Source: Annulohypoxylon bovei var. microspora (taxonomy: Eukaryota > Ascomycota > Sordariomycetes > Xylariales > Hypoxylaceae). From it: a stretch of 64,000 nucleotides of DNA. Position 1 is the first letter of the stretch, and every line of letters starts with the position of its first letter. A program made the position numbers and the translations under genes. The DNA lies in assembly GCA_022836615.1 (NCBI GenBank), contig MU405298.1, positions 1 through 64,000 on the forward strand, read 5' to 3'. The notes beneath the pieces were generated by a model. That model worked only from the letters and a program-made list of their open reading frames with translations. It was not told where the DNA came from and did no database searches. Positions 35,364-47,221 of this stretch are shown in pieces.

Positions 35364-37238
35364 ATGGAGCGCTTTCCAATGGAGCTCGTCCTTCAGATCC
35401 TCGAATACACAATCGCAGAGTGTTATGGCAACAAGAATCAAATACTTCGCCTGCGCACTGTTTGCAAGACATTCGACCTGATCTTGAAGCCGTATGTTCT
35501 TAACACCCTCCAATTGGAGTTCACGCGCCTAGACAAGATCCAGGCGGCCATGAGACGATACCCGAGCCGCAAGGGATTGCGTCGCGCAGGCCCGAGCTGC
35601 AAATCTCTGTACATTGACTTGATGGTGGTGAGAGATGACGGTATGACCACCTACACCTGTGAACCTTCTACTACTTGATTACCCCGAGTACCTAGTAGGT
35701 ACCTTGACCACTTGACTAACATATATGGCATCGCAGATGAAGTCAAATATCTCGAGGAGACGTTCGCCCCGGTTGCGTCTACCCAGTTGTTCCTAAGGGA
35801 ATTACGCCGAAACTACTGCATGAATGAGAGATGCTTCACTGAGCTCAACTACCATTTGGCACTCAAATATATGCTCAAGTACTGCCCGAACATCACTGCC
35901 ATAAAGCTGAACCTACCCTTCCAACTGGTATCTTCTGGCCAATACCTTGCCTCCACTATGATACTCGGGAATACCCTCGAGGTGTTAGTCAAGCGACGCG
36001 AAGGATCTAAGTCTTTGCAGACATTGGTGTTGGAGAACGTATGCAACAGATCCCTCTGGGTCTTGTGGCGCAACCCCCAGGACTTGAAGAACGTCATTAC
36101 GGTCTTTAGCGACCTACGTAGTCTATTCATGTCGGTGCGACAGCATAGGGGGAGCCACGTTACTTCTCATCGTGCTCGTGGACTTTGGGAGATGATTTGC
36201 ATCGCTAAAAAGCTCGAGAGCCTGTGTTTAGTGGACTTGGACTCTGAGGAGAAGCACTACACGGACATCAAGACCACGCGGGAGCGTGACTTGCGAATCG
36301 ACGAGTGGGAATTCCGCACTTTTCCCTTAATTAGCACACCACCCAAGTCCATCTTGCTAAACCTGACCTGTCTCGAACTCCGCCAGGTTGAAGTCAAGGG
36401 CTCCGCGCTAGCGGCATTGTTTCTATGCCTTGCCGACTCTCTTGAAGAGCTCTACCTCGACAGTGTGTATCTGAAGACATACTACAGCACCGATTTTTCC
36501 CATGAGACGAAGAACACCACTCTCTGGATCGGCCTGCCTAACGTCCGACCCCTGGAACGTCAATATTGGATCGCAACGTACTTGCGCCAGATCCACGCGC
36601 AGCTGCGTGTGTGCCGCGTCTCCAACTTAGACTACGACCGGTACGTGTTTGGCGAGGCGAATCCCCACAGCGATGACCTGTACGATCTTGTCGACCCGAG
36701 CGGTCTCGGCCGCTGTTTTGAGCAGCGCTTCGTGGAGGTAGTCTCGGGCTTCGAGCAGCCTGCCGCACCTAACGGCGCGCCCGTGGCCTACTTTCCGGAA
36801 GCAGATATTCAGGATGCGTGGGCGTTGGCCGACTGCAAGCGCCCTGAGAAGATGGGCCTCGAGGACTGGGACGCGCCAACCTACCTGGCCACGTGCCGAA
36901 ACCCGACTTCGGCCTGGCAGAAGTCCATCGATGGCAACTTTGCGAACTGCAATCCCTTCACCATCAACCGCCTGCACGAGTTTGCCAACAGCGCATACAA
37001 CGGCATGAGAGCACTCAACGAATTGAGAGACAAAGAAGCGCAGACCTCAGATCAAGCGCAGACCTCAGATCAGACACAGGCCTCAGATCAGACGCAGGCC
37101 TCGGATCAGACGCAGGCCTCGGATCAGACGCAGGCCTCGGATCAGACGCAGGCCTCGGATCAGACGCAGACCTCAGATCAGACGCAGATCTCGGATCAGA
37201 CGCAGATCTCGGATCAAACGCAGACCTCGGATGCGTGA
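35364..37238 (+). CDS. F-box protein with C-terminal 6-residue tandem repeat
   Basis: F-box proteins recruit substrates to SCF ubiquitin ligases. Two exons, 35364-35640 and 35737-37238, give 592 aa. The start, ERFPMELVLQILEYTIAECY...LRTVCKTFDLILKPYV, is an F-box at about residues 2-45. The middle has leucine-rich stretches (LQTLVLENVCNRSLW, LTCLELRQVEVKGSALAAL) but no clean repeat register. The last 66 residues are 11 copies of a Gln-rich hexamer, mostly TQASDQ, encoded by an 18-bp minisatellite. This tail is of low complexity and probably disordered. Substrate is unknown. The family is often large and fast changing in filamentous fungi, which fits its place in the accessory stretch. Confidence 0.82.
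37038..37235 (+). repeat. 18-bp minisatellite (11 copies) in the F-box gene
   Basis: The unit CAGACGCAGGCCTCGGAT, with small variants, is repeated 11 times in frame and ends right before the stop codon. Because 18 is a multiple of three, the other reading frames also remain open through the array, giving GLGSDA on the plus strand and ASDPRS-like repeats on the minus strand. Confidence 0.95.
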
Positions 37239-37306
37239 ACATGGTGAACATGGTGAACATGGTGGATGAGGTGGATGAGGTGGATGAGGCGGGTGAGGCG
37301 AATGAG
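37235..37306 (+). repeat. 9-bp tandem arrays just after the F-box stop codon
   Basis: GTGAACATG is repeated three times (37235-37261), followed by GTGGATGAG three times (37262-37288) and two diverged copies. The first unit overlaps the stop codon of the F-box gene, so these arrays begin in coding sequence and run into the 3' UTR. In the next frame they would encode VNM and VDE repeats. Confidence 0.9.
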
Positions 37307-38164
37307 ATGTAAGGTCAGAGAATGAGTAGTCAGGGTCGAGTAGGATCTCCCTTGGCGAATGCTCTTTGATTTATTGTTGGTGCCGAGACGGCACAAGATG
37401 ATACCCCTTTGCATGCAGTCTTTTCTTTTGCTTTTTTAAACTATAAAACCCTCCTATTACGATACCCATGCCTAAGGGTCGACCTCTCAGGTTTACCAGG
37501 GACCTAGTTAGTCTTTAATACATCGTAATTAGGAGAAATGAGTGGCGTCTGCGGCACGGGTTAAGTGTCTTGCTCAACTAAGAGCTCGATCACTAGAAAC
37601 TAAAATAATAATAGATGCCTCAAATCCGAATTGAATGTCCATCCAAATTAGGTTGAAAACTTCGTATATAATAACTAGCAAAGTACTAAGGACCCTAAAT
37701 TTATTTCTCGTTTTACGATCAAGCCTCAAATTCACAATTGGCATGTATCAGGTCTGGGGGAATCATGGATCTCATTCATCAACCTACTCGACATTGTGGA
37801 ATTTGTGCAGCTACTGCGAATGTACAGAGAAGACAGGGCAATTCGGGGGAAGCTATGAGGAGAAAAATCAGGTGTACTCTTTCTATCCGCCTGTCAGATA
37901 CCATTGCGGATCGTCGACGGCTTCTTAAGTCGAGGCACCGTCATCAACTTCGCCAGACATCCCCTCTTCCAATAACAGCAGGATTATCCACGGAAAATTT
38001 CCATTGCTCTATTCGCGACTCCAACAACAGAAGCATTTTTGCCAACAACTTAGAACGTCGAAGAAACAGGATTAACGGGGTATGTAGGGTTTGTACAGAA
38101 CAAGAACAGGAGTCGACGGCGGGAGGAAAACCTAGGGGTATTATACGCGCAAAACGCAGAAAGC
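37307..38164. other. Gene-free 860 bp between the F-box and alpha-tubulin genes
   Basis: The two genes converge here. Open frames such as 37738-38325 have no recognisable content and overlap the tubulin coding end. This is taken as 3' UTR and spacer. Confidence 0.5.
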
Positions 38165-39948
38165 TTAGTACTCCGCCTCGGTCTCGTCTGGCTCGAAGCT
38201 GTCGGCCGCAACCTCCTCGTAGTCCTTCTCGAGAGCTGCAAGATCTTCACGAGCCTCGGAGAACTCACCCTCCTCCATGCCCTCGCCGACATACCAGTGC
38301 ACGAACGCGCGCTTGCTGTACATGAGATCGAACTTGTAGTCCAGACGAGACCAGGCCTCCGCGATGGCGGTCGTGTTGGACAACATGGACACCGAGCGGT
38401 CGACAGACGCGAGACCACCGTCGGACGGGGAAGCGGTAGGAACTGCCATGGGCTTCTGGTAGTTGATACCCAACTTGAAACCAGTCGGGCACCACTCAAC
38501 AAGGTTGAAAGAAGACTTGGCCTTAAGGGCTGCGATAGCCGAGTTGCAGTCGCGCGGGACGACATCACCACGGTAGAGGAGGGCGACGGCCATGTACTTT
38601 CCGTTTCGAGGGTCGCAGACAACCATTTGGTTGTTGGGCTCGAAGCCTGAAAAACATATTAGCTGACTGAGAGCTTCTTATTCAACAATTGGAACTTACA
38701 CTGGAAGGTTAGGTCGTGGACCTTGAAACTCTCATGAGCGCTCTTGGCAGCCGAGATGACAGGAGCATAGCTGATCAGAGGGTAATGGATACGGGGGTAC
38801 GGGACCAAGTTGGTCTGGAACTCGTTCAGGTCGACGTTCAGAGCACCGTCGAACCGAAGAGACGAGGTGATGGAGCTGACGACCTGAGCAATCAGACGGT
38901 TCAAGTGCTCGTAACCAGGACGAGGGATATCAAGGTTACGTCTGCAGATGTCGTAGACAGCTTCGTTGTCAACCAGGAATGTGCAGTCGGAGTTCTCAAT
39001 GGTGCTGTGGGTGGAGAGAACAGCATTGTAAGGCTCAACAACTGCAGTAGAAACTCGCGGAGCCGGGTAGACGGCGAACTCGAGCTTGCACTTCTTGCCG
39101 TACTCTGTGGAAAGACGCTCAAGGAGGAGAGCACCAAAACCGGAACCAGTACCACCACCGAATGAATGGAAGATTAAGAAACCTTGAAGGGAGTTGCAGT
39201 TGTCTACCGAAAGTGTTAGTTTAGATTATCGAATATTCTTAAGCTATCCAGAGGTAAAGTTTGTTCTTACCTGCAACACGTCGAATTCGGTCGAGGCAGT
39301 TGTCAACCATTTCCTTGCCGATGGTGTAGTGACCACGGGCATAGTTGTTTGCAGCATCTTCCTTTCCACTAATCAGAAGCTCGGGGTGGAAGAGTTGACG
39401 GTAGCCACCAGTTCGGATCTCGTCGATGGGCGAAGGGTCCAAGTCGACAAAGATAGAACGGGGTACATGTTTGCCAGTGCTGGTCTCAGTGAAGAAGGTC
39501 TCATAGGAACCGCCGTCAAGGACATCCTTTGAATTAGGATCGGGGAGACCATCGGGTCCGAGACCGTGCTCGAGGAGATACCTAAGGGTTGTGGCACGTG
39601 GTAAGTCTTGAGAGCTCTTGTATATCGAGATGGACTGGTAGAGCGGTGTAACACTTACAGCTCCCAAGCGCTGTTACCGAGCTGGGTACCAGCCTGGCCC
39701 AAGTGAAGGTGGAGGATCTAAGAGAAGCAACGCGATAGTTAGATAAGGTGGCTCAGATCAAGTAGCTAGACGTGATATTATTTTTGTATGGACAAGACGC
39801 ATGTTTACAGCATTTTATCTCCCAAGCAGTGTAGTTGGAATACAAAGGTGAACTTCAGCTGGTAACAAAGAAAAGGTATTGTGAGGCGGTGATGGGCGAC
39901 GGTTGGAAACAGGTTAGAGAGCTTTTGACAACATACCTCACCCTTCAT
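38165..39948 (-). CDS. TUB1: Alpha-tubulin
   Basis: Alpha-tubulin pairs with beta-tubulin to form microtubules. Five exons, 39937-39948, 39659-39717, 39271-39581, 38700-39203 and 38165-38646, give 455 aa. The start MKGE is split from ILHLHLGQAGTQLGNSAWELY by the first intron, leaving a first coding exon of only 12 nt. The tubulin signature GGGTGSG occurs in FHSFGGGTGSGFG, and the acidic C-terminus ends ETEAEY, keeping the terminal Tyr. The intron-rich 5' end is usual for fungal tubulin genes. No changes in the nucleotide-binding region stand out. Confidence 0.97.
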
Positions 39949-40843
39949 GATGAAATGATAATGTCAGAACTTGAAGATTGGGGTTCTGCGACGAGATTCG
40001 AGGCCGATCTATAGGAGATAAAACTGGTCGGGACGAATGCGCACAGCGCTGGTGGTTTGAAAGAGAGTAAAAAAGGAGGTGTGGGTTTCTAAGGTGAAGT
40101 ATGAAGGTAGGTTTTTGTGTGGAGAAAATGAATATTCACTTCAGGTCGCATCAATTGAGAATGAGGGGCAAGGTTTCAGGGGTTATCCAATTGAGTTGAA
40201 CGATTTGGGGGGAAAGAGCTGGCTGGTAGCTTATGCGATAGTGCTTGAATTTGTGTAATCTATCCCTTACTGGGAACAGAGGGGTAGGCCAGAGGTATAT
40301 GTAACCTGTATCTAAGTATCTCTTCTTTGTCTTCTCTTCGATAATTATATATATAAGGTACATGTAGATCTTGTACCTGAACAAGAACGAATCGACGGCG
40401 CGAAATCATACAGCTTTCATTTTATATCCAACCTCTTCACACCGCCCCGTTGGAAACTAATCAAGATATGACAGGGACTTGCCTGTTCGACAACGCAACT
40501 AACCTAGAATATTAAAGCCAAACATACATTAGTAATGCGGGCTAGTTTTTGGACCGTTACCTCAAACTTTTATGTATAGGTAGGTACCTACGCTAAATAT
40601 ATGCTTTTCATTGGACAAGCATGAAGATATACATACTTACTACCCAGGTATGTCGTGGTCATAGGCACAATATCCATTAACTCAGCCTCTCCCTAGGCAC
40701 CTACATAGTAAGTAGACACTCTACAACTTCTGTAGATATCTCTATCAATGTTGAGTATCAAATACGGCATGGCGAAGTAATCGTCAAGACCACATCTGGT
40801 TATACTACCTAGGTAGATACTCATATTCATGAATGATACACTA
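39949..40843. other. Gene-free stretch upstream of alpha-tubulin
   Basis: About 900 bp holding the tubulin promoter and leader and the 3' flank of NOP12, which is on the same strand. Two ACCTAGGTAG/TAGGTACCTA palindromes occur, near 40580-40590 and 40806-40816. No gene seen. Confidence 0.5.
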
Positions 40844-42600
40844 CTATTCGCCCTTCTTCCTCCACTCAGCTGCTCTCCTGGCACCTCGATTTTTCGTCTT
40901 TGACTTGATTACTTTCTTGCTTTTGGTCTTGCCAAATTTCAAATCTCTAGGCTTGCCATCCTTTTCGCTAGCCCTGCGGCCTTCGAAGATGATCTGCTCT
41001 GGTGTCTTGAAGGCTCCGTTAGTTGCTAACTCCTTTCTCTCTCTAGGCTGTCTGCCTTCGCCCTTGAGTTCGTGTCGTTGCCTTGCCGCAGCCGCTCTAC
41101 CTAGGAGCTTCCCGGCTCTGCCTACTTGAGATTGCTGCTCAGGAGTCACCTTTGGTATATACTTCGTGCTGTTCAACTTTTTGTCACGGCCATTCGAGGC
41201 TTCAAGTTTTGTCTTCGTTGTTCGTTCCATAGCGAGGGCCGTCTTCCGTGGATCCTTAGCACGGGATACGCGCAAGGCTCGCGGCAGCATCGGAGGGAAT
41301 TTCTTGCCGTCTAGTAACAATGCCGATTCAACATCATTGGCGTCGTAGAATTGCACATATGCAAAGCCCTTGCCTACCCGCGTCTTCGGGTCTCTAGGGA
41401 CACGGACGCTTTCCACCCTGCCGGCGTGCTCACCGAAAGTTCGCCACAGCCCTTCCTCGATATCTGATGGGACTTTTGTGCGCTTCTTGGTAGTGGTTTC
41501 TCCCTCGGCATTGATATTAAGAACAGTCTCGTCGTCTACAAAACCGAGGTTGCCTACGAAGACACATCTTCGATTATCCACTGCAGTCGGATGTGCCACA
41601 CTATCTGCTCGCATGTGGCGGTCAAGGATAACAGAGCCGTTCAGAGCCTTAAGCGCCGTTCGTGCAGCTTGTGGTGTCGAGTAGACGACATAGGCGTTAG
41701 TGGATTTTGTCGTTGAGGACATAACGGATTTAGTGATGAATGCAGCACGTTTTGGTACGGCGCCAGTAGAATAAGCGGTAGAGCGGAAACGTATCGACTC
41801 GACCTTATGTTGTTCTCCGGCCGAATCCAACGTTGACAACGGGGATGAAAGGTGAGACATCAAGAGCTTCTTGGCTTTAGACGAGGTAATGGCTTCGATC
41901 GAGATATTGCCGAGGAATAAAGTGCGGTTTGCTTTATCAAGTTCGACGTCTGCGTGGTCTTCCGTCTTTCCCAGAAGTGACTCATGAACCAATGGTGCTT
42001 CATCTTCATCAGAGTCTCCTTCTTTTTCAGATGTTGTGCCGTTTATAGCCTGACCAGTTTCGCCCTTGCGGCGCTTGTAAGATCGCGCCTCCTTCTCAGC
42101 GTCTTCGGCAACCTTGCGCATGTACTTATCCTCCAAGTCGTCATGTTCATCTTTGCGCTTCCTCTTGCGCTCCTTCTTCTGGGGCTTCGTCGACGCTTCT
42201 TCCTCTGAAGCAATATCTTCAGCCTCAATATCTTCGATATCCCCATCCAACTCGCTTAAGGACTCATCATCGAGTTCTTCGCCTGCCTCAATATCGTCGT
42301 CCGAGTCCGATCCTGCATCTTCAGGTTTCTGCGAAGACTTCTTCTCCTTTAGAGGAGGTAACTCTGAGTATCTTGACTTCGGAGGGACTTGTACGGGACC
42401 GGCCTTATTTACAGTAAGCTTGTTGATACTCTCGCGATTAATATGTTTGACTTACACTACTTGTAAATAGAGCATCCAACGTGGGGTCAATGGCTTTCGT
42501 TGAAGCTGCCAAACTAGGTTTTCTAGTTTTGGTAAGTATACGATGTATTGAAAATGGAGAATATTTTCAAATTGCTTACGATTTTGCCATCTTGAAATGC
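40844..42600 (-). CDS. NOP12: Nucleolar RNA-binding protein Nop12
   Basis: Nop12 is a nucleolar protein needed for 60S ribosomal subunit assembly, in 5.8S/25S pre-rRNA processing. Exons 42590-42600, 42456-42522 and 40844-42403 give 545 aa. The short N-terminus reads MAKSKPSLAASTKAIDPTLDALFTSSAGPV, matching the family start. An acidic and Lys/Arg-rich region at about 60-160 precedes two RRM domains: the first begins RTLFLGNIS near residue 170 and the second RCVFVGNLGF near 285, followed by KGFAYVQFYDANDVESAL. The C-terminus is very basic and ends RRAAEWRKKGE. The first coding exon is only 11 nt. Confidence 0.92.
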
Positions 42601-43332
42601 AAATTGAGTTATTATGCTCAATGTCAATAACTGCAGGTGAAGTTTATTAACAATAATTGACATACAGCGCGAGCCAAGTCAAGGTATGTACAAGAAAAAA
42701 AAGTTGTTAATTGGGATTTCTTATCTTATCAGAATGCAGCTGAAGTGGGTCTGTAAAACTCCAGATCCACTTAGTGGAAATTTGATATCGGATTAAAGCA
42801 GATACCGACGTTTTTACCGCGCCTTCGTTATCGATAAAGACGGCTTGGTTCGGGCTTCCTTGAATGCCGTACGTAGCGATTGTTATTGGGGGAAGGTTGC
42901 AGGTTAGTTCAGGTTACCTAGGTAGGTGCCGCTGGGGGGACTGGAGCAACCCAAATTTGGTCACAATCAGTTCGTTCTTGCTTGCGCGCAAACCGAACCC
43001 TCCCATTTAGATCACCACCACTTTTCTTCCTCGACACCTAATACCCAACTCAGAAGACACTCGTTTTTTACTACATCCGATATTCATTTAATCGTCTAGG
43101 CTATAACCTTGTTGTAAAAAGCCTAGCTTTTACTTAATATTATGATCCACTGTCTTCTTATTTACTCCCCCCGATCATCCCAAGTCGTCCAACTTTGAAA
43201 ACTCCTCTGACAACTTGTTCCTACGACAACCCACGTTCTCCCTTTTTATTGCCGACTATTCAACTTTGACCCTCCATACAACATCTAAACTACTGTTAAT
43301 CAAAAAGGGAGAACGATCACCAATACAAAATT
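42601..43332. other. Divergent promoter region between NOP12 and DEP1
   Basis: About 730 bp shared upstream of the two genes. A TTACCTAGGTAGGTGCC element is at 42914-42930. Pyrimidine-rich tracts occur close to the DEP1 start. No gene seen. Confidence 0.55.
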
Positions 43333-45463
43333 ATGGCAACTGGAGACACGGCGCCCGCGCCGCTTACCATTCCACCCCCACCGATCGAGCCACTCTCCGA
43401 CGATGATGGCTCAAGTCCTCTAAGCGATGTCGAAGATAAAGATCATGATCCAGACGACATGCATGGCCTAAATGATACTACCCCCAACATTCGCGACGAA
43501 GACCTTAGCTCACCCGACGATCTTTCTGACGCGAATGACACGGAAGCTGAGACGGAACGTCTCTACGACACGCCCCGAAACCCTACTCGTCATAAGGACA
43601 TCGTCTTAAGTCGACAGACCGATAGCCAAACCTACGAACGTGCCTCGAGCAAGTTGCGACGACACATTACAAGATCAGGCGAGGGTAAAAATGAAGATGA
43701 CGCACCCCTCTTTGAGGAAGAGATCTCGATAGCTTCTAGCCCGCCGGCGCAAGAGACGAAGACTTTGAACAAGCGCCAATCACCAATCTTGGATATCCTA
43801 GCAGAAGCTGCAAGCCAAGACGCTGAGAGTAGGAAACGAAAGCGCTCTTCTGTGCCTGCGGAAACTTCTGAGCCCCCACAACTCACACGAAACCGCACCG
43901 GTTCCGTCCCTGCACCTAGTCGGCGGGATATAGATGGCGACACTCCTATGATAGACGAGGAGGATCCATCTCTACATACGAATAGCAGGGATCATTCAGC
44001 CGACGAAGCCATTAATGTCGAGCCTGGTGAGGATGATGGCGACGGCCACGCGCAAAGAATTCAATCCGATCCAGAAGTCATACCTAAGAAGCAGACACGT
44101 AGCGGTTCAAAGAAGCTCAAAGCTGTAGAGCCGCCTGCCGGGACCGATGAACACCTAGAAGAAGTTGTGGATACTGCGACAACTGAAGAAAATGAGGCTC
44201 ATGCTGGTGAGGACGAGCAGGCCGATGCCGATGTAGACGAAGAGGCAGAAGCAGCCCACAAGAACGAGGAAGAACGTACGTTTCAATTATTCTAATCGCG
44301 GCTAGAGTTTAGTACTAACAGAACTTCGATAGTGGAAAGGAAGAAGACTGCTTTCGAACAGTTAACGGCAATTGAGAAACGATTCGCAACCTTCAGAGAC
44401 AGGTAAGTCACCTTATTCCCTTGCAACGAGAGTAATAATCAGCCAACATTACTTCAGATTATACGAAGAACGACTTGAAGTATTAAACCGAGAAGAGGCG
44501 ATGTTGCGATCCGAGAACCCAACACACCCCGAATATCTTGCTATGATGGAATGCATAGACTCCCGAAGAGACGAAAGAGTCCGTGTGGCAAACCGAGAAT
44601 TAGAACTTCAAAAGGAAGCTCTGGAGAGATATGCTGTTGCTAGGCGATCACAGATTCACTCACAATACTTCCAATCAGTAAGAGAGTCTAGAGAAACAAT
44701 ACTAGCAGAGCTCGGCCAGCAGTGGTACGACATCCAGCACGAGCGCCGCAAGCAAGCCAATAATGTCCCCGAATTTGGTCTCCGATTCCCTTCAGACCAA
44801 GCACAACGTATCAGGAACGCGGTGGCGTACAACAAAGAGGTGTCTATCTTGTCTGGTGTAGCTAAGCACGAAGGAATGCCTGCGGCGCCAGATATGAAGG
44901 GGGCAACCATACAAGAATTGGATGATGATTTCGAGGCTATGAACGTGAGTTGTTCTCAACAAATAACCACCCATTACCTCAGAATAATATTGCTAACTTC
45001 GTATAATTAGAGAAACCGTCAAACAGCGCCTCGGCACCATACCCATGCTCATAGGCCTAGTTATGTGGATTACGGAGGGTTGCCATTTGGCCAGAGTCTT
45101 GGTCCTGCTGGAGAGCAGTTTATTGAGCAGACTCCATGGGCAAATCCTAACCATCCGTCAAACGCCCACCTTCTCCAACGACAACACTCAGCCCAACAAG
45201 AAGGGCATGTAGAAGGCGCTGTCTCAAATGTACCATCCGGGTCGAAGAAGAATTCTCATCAATCGCACCCCTTTTCCAATGGATCAACAACACAATCATC
45301 TAACGGCCCCTCGAAAACACAGAAAAACGTATCTCGGCAGCTTTCTAATTCGCCAGAAGTCACGCGAGCTGCCGCTCTTCTGGAGCAGACTAAAGCACGG
45401 AGTATGGGAGCAGCGGAAACGGCCGTGAGACAGGAGAACGGCCAAACAGTCAGTAGCTTATGA
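43333..45463 (+). CDS. DEP1: Dep1/Sds3-like subunit of the Rpd3L histone deacetylase complex
   Basis: Dep1 and Sds3 are scaffolding subunits of the Rpd3L complex, which deacetylates histones at repressed promoters. Four exons, 43333-44275, 44333-44402, 44458-44944 and 45011-45463, give 650 aa. The first 310 residues are acidic, Ser/Pro/Asp rich and probably disordered. The Sds3-like domain starts at about 315 with KKTAFEQLTAIEKRFATFRDRLYEERLEVLNREEAML and continues with HPEYLAMMECIDSRRDERVRVANRELELQKEALERYAVARRSQIHSQYFQSVRE, a long helical coiled-coil segment. The C-terminal 200 residues are Gln/Ser/Asn-rich. Whether the protein is Dep1 or Sds3 proper needs a comparison of both paralogues; the N-terminal extension favours Dep1. 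Confidence 0.87.
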
Positions 45464-46027
45464 TACATTTGGACCGGTGATTAGTTTAAGGACAGGGCTG
45501 AATATGGCGCAACCTAGGGTAGCTAACTGACCAGGAGGTCGCTGGCTTCACTATGAGCTGTTGGGTTGAATAAGTTTGCGGGATAGGAAATAAGGACGTT
45601 ATACCCTGTGCATATGTTTTGCATTCGGCGTCACGGCTTGCGATAGAGGAGTGCTCCAGCTGAGCTGAATATGCCACCAAGCGGTGTTATGGATGCCGTG
45701 CTACTGCGTTGTTAATGGGTTGGCGTCTTCAAAAAGTAAAGTAGAGGATGGAGAGGTCACTATGATACATTTTCGGGTTGTCTTTATAGACACATCGGTG
45801 GCGTTTGGGGGGTTGCCATTCATTTACAAGCCCTATGTAGGCCACGATACCATCCAGCTTATACTCCTTCAGACCAAATGGAAGATACTTTTCCAATTTC
45901 ATAGACCTTGCCTTGCCTTGCCTTCTGTGTCTAGTCGGACGTAGATCCCGTATTCTGTAAACCTATTTTATGATTCCATGTTCTCTTCGCGATTCCTAAA
46001 CACTGAGATAGCGTATCGCGCTATATC
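45464..46027. other. Intergenic region between convergent DEP1 and COA3
   Basis: About 560 bp of 3' UTR and spacer. No gene is supported; open frames at 45486-45944 are short and featureless. Confidence 0.5.
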
Positions 46028-46362
46028 TTATTTCTTCGCGGGTTGACTTGGTGCGCTCGGGACCTTGACATCTTCAAAGTCATCCTGTCCGATGACGCTG
46101 ATTGTGTATACATCTGCATGTATCAAAATGAGTAAATGGAGCGGTCTCCCTTCGAATATACACTTACAAACGCCAACAGCGAATGCGGCGACGGCGGAAC
46201 CAAGTACGGCGTTCTTGAAGAGGTAAGGCCGCCTTGCCCGGATGAGAGCGGGAGATTGTCTGAATCGCCTATCGTAGTATGAAGAGCTTCCGAGTCTGTA
46301 GGGTGGTTAGATCTAATGATAGTATAAAGTAGCATACTAAGTTGATTATACCCAGCAGCCAT
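46028..46362 (-). CDS. COA3: Cytochrome c oxidase assembly factor Coa3
   Basis: Coa3 is a small inner-mitochondrial-membrane protein that helps couple COX1 translation to complex IV assembly. I read three exons, 46352-46362, 46168-46295 and 46028-46113, for 74 aa. The protein begins MAAGLGSSSYYDRRFRQSPALIRARRPYLFK, the conserved matrix-facing part. It continues with a single transmembrane segment, about NAVLGSAVAAFAVGVYVYTI, and ends GQDDFEDVKVPSAPSQPAKK. The family pattern YYDRRFRQSP..IRARRP and DDFEDVKVP is unmistakable. The gene is easily missed because its first exon has 11 nt and its two others are 128 and 86 nt. The first intron (GTATAA donor) is inferred by keeping phase. Confidence 0.87.
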
Positions 46363-47221
46363 CTTGTATACCTTGCCCAGGTGGGCGGGTTTCTTATTTC
46401 TTATGATATGTGACGGGAATCTGTGAAGTTGTGAAGTTGAGAAGTTGAGATGATGATGCCAAGCCCGCAGTATCAATTCTGCGATAGTATGTAGGTACCT
46501 TCTTGAACTTAGCAAATCCAGAGATCGATGCTGCGACTGCCAGTGCTTTCTTCTTGCAGTTAACACTAGTCCTAGAATAGCTAGTACAAAAGCATATCTG
46601 AGCGGGAAAGCGGGAATTCTTCGGTTGGTGGACTGAAAGGAGGACCCCCTGTGTGACTTACCTAAACTAAACTGGATGGATCAGAGCTTTGTTCCTTCTA
46701 ATGCTTGCTCACTTATGTAGGACCTGAAGCAAGCTTTCTTTGCCTTCCAAGGTTGTCAGGTGAAGACTTCAGTCGCGACCAAGTTATTGTTCAATTCCAC
46801 TTGCTAATTCGTTTCGTCGCCAACCTTCTCAAGAACATATCGCATTCCTCATTAGATTCCTCTTCACCCGATTATTAGACTAAACTGCCGATAACTGTCC
46901 CCAAATTCAAGCCAAATCCTTCACTTGCTGATGCTGGCATGGTGTTGGAAATGATGCAGAATATCTATCCGGCGATCTTTTAATTGACATCACTGAGCAG
47001 ACACGAATTCACGACGCGACACGGCACATGAACGACATTGTTCACTTGAGCACCCAACAACTCTTAATTCAATTTCAATCTCTCAACCGCCAACTCCATT
47101 TTTCTACCTCTAGCTGCTACACTCGACTTATAATTCGTAACTCTGCTGCAGCTTCTGTATCTTGACTTTTCTAATTTCGACCGCATCTTGGACCCGCTTG
47201 GGTCTACCCAAGTAAATCACA
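46363..47221. other. Divergent promoter region between COA3 and PTA1
   Basis: About 860 bp with no supported gene. It contains both upstream regions. A TATGTAGGTACCTT element is at 46489-46502, and pyrimidine-rich stretches precede the PTA1 start. Confidence 0.5.

Noticed and set aside
37038..37235. Tandem array resembling a CRISPR-like repeat structure
   Set aside because: Units are contiguous with no unique spacers and lie in frame in a fungal gene, so it is a coding minisatellite.
37015..37260. Minus-strand open frame of repeated ASDPRS-like residues
   Set aside because: It is the antisense of the 18-bp minisatellite in the F-box gene; openness follows from the repeat length being a multiple of three.
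46123..46566. 147-codon minus-strand frame over COA3
   Set aside because: It reads the COA3 exons in the wrong frame; the spliced COA3 protein matches its family from end to end.
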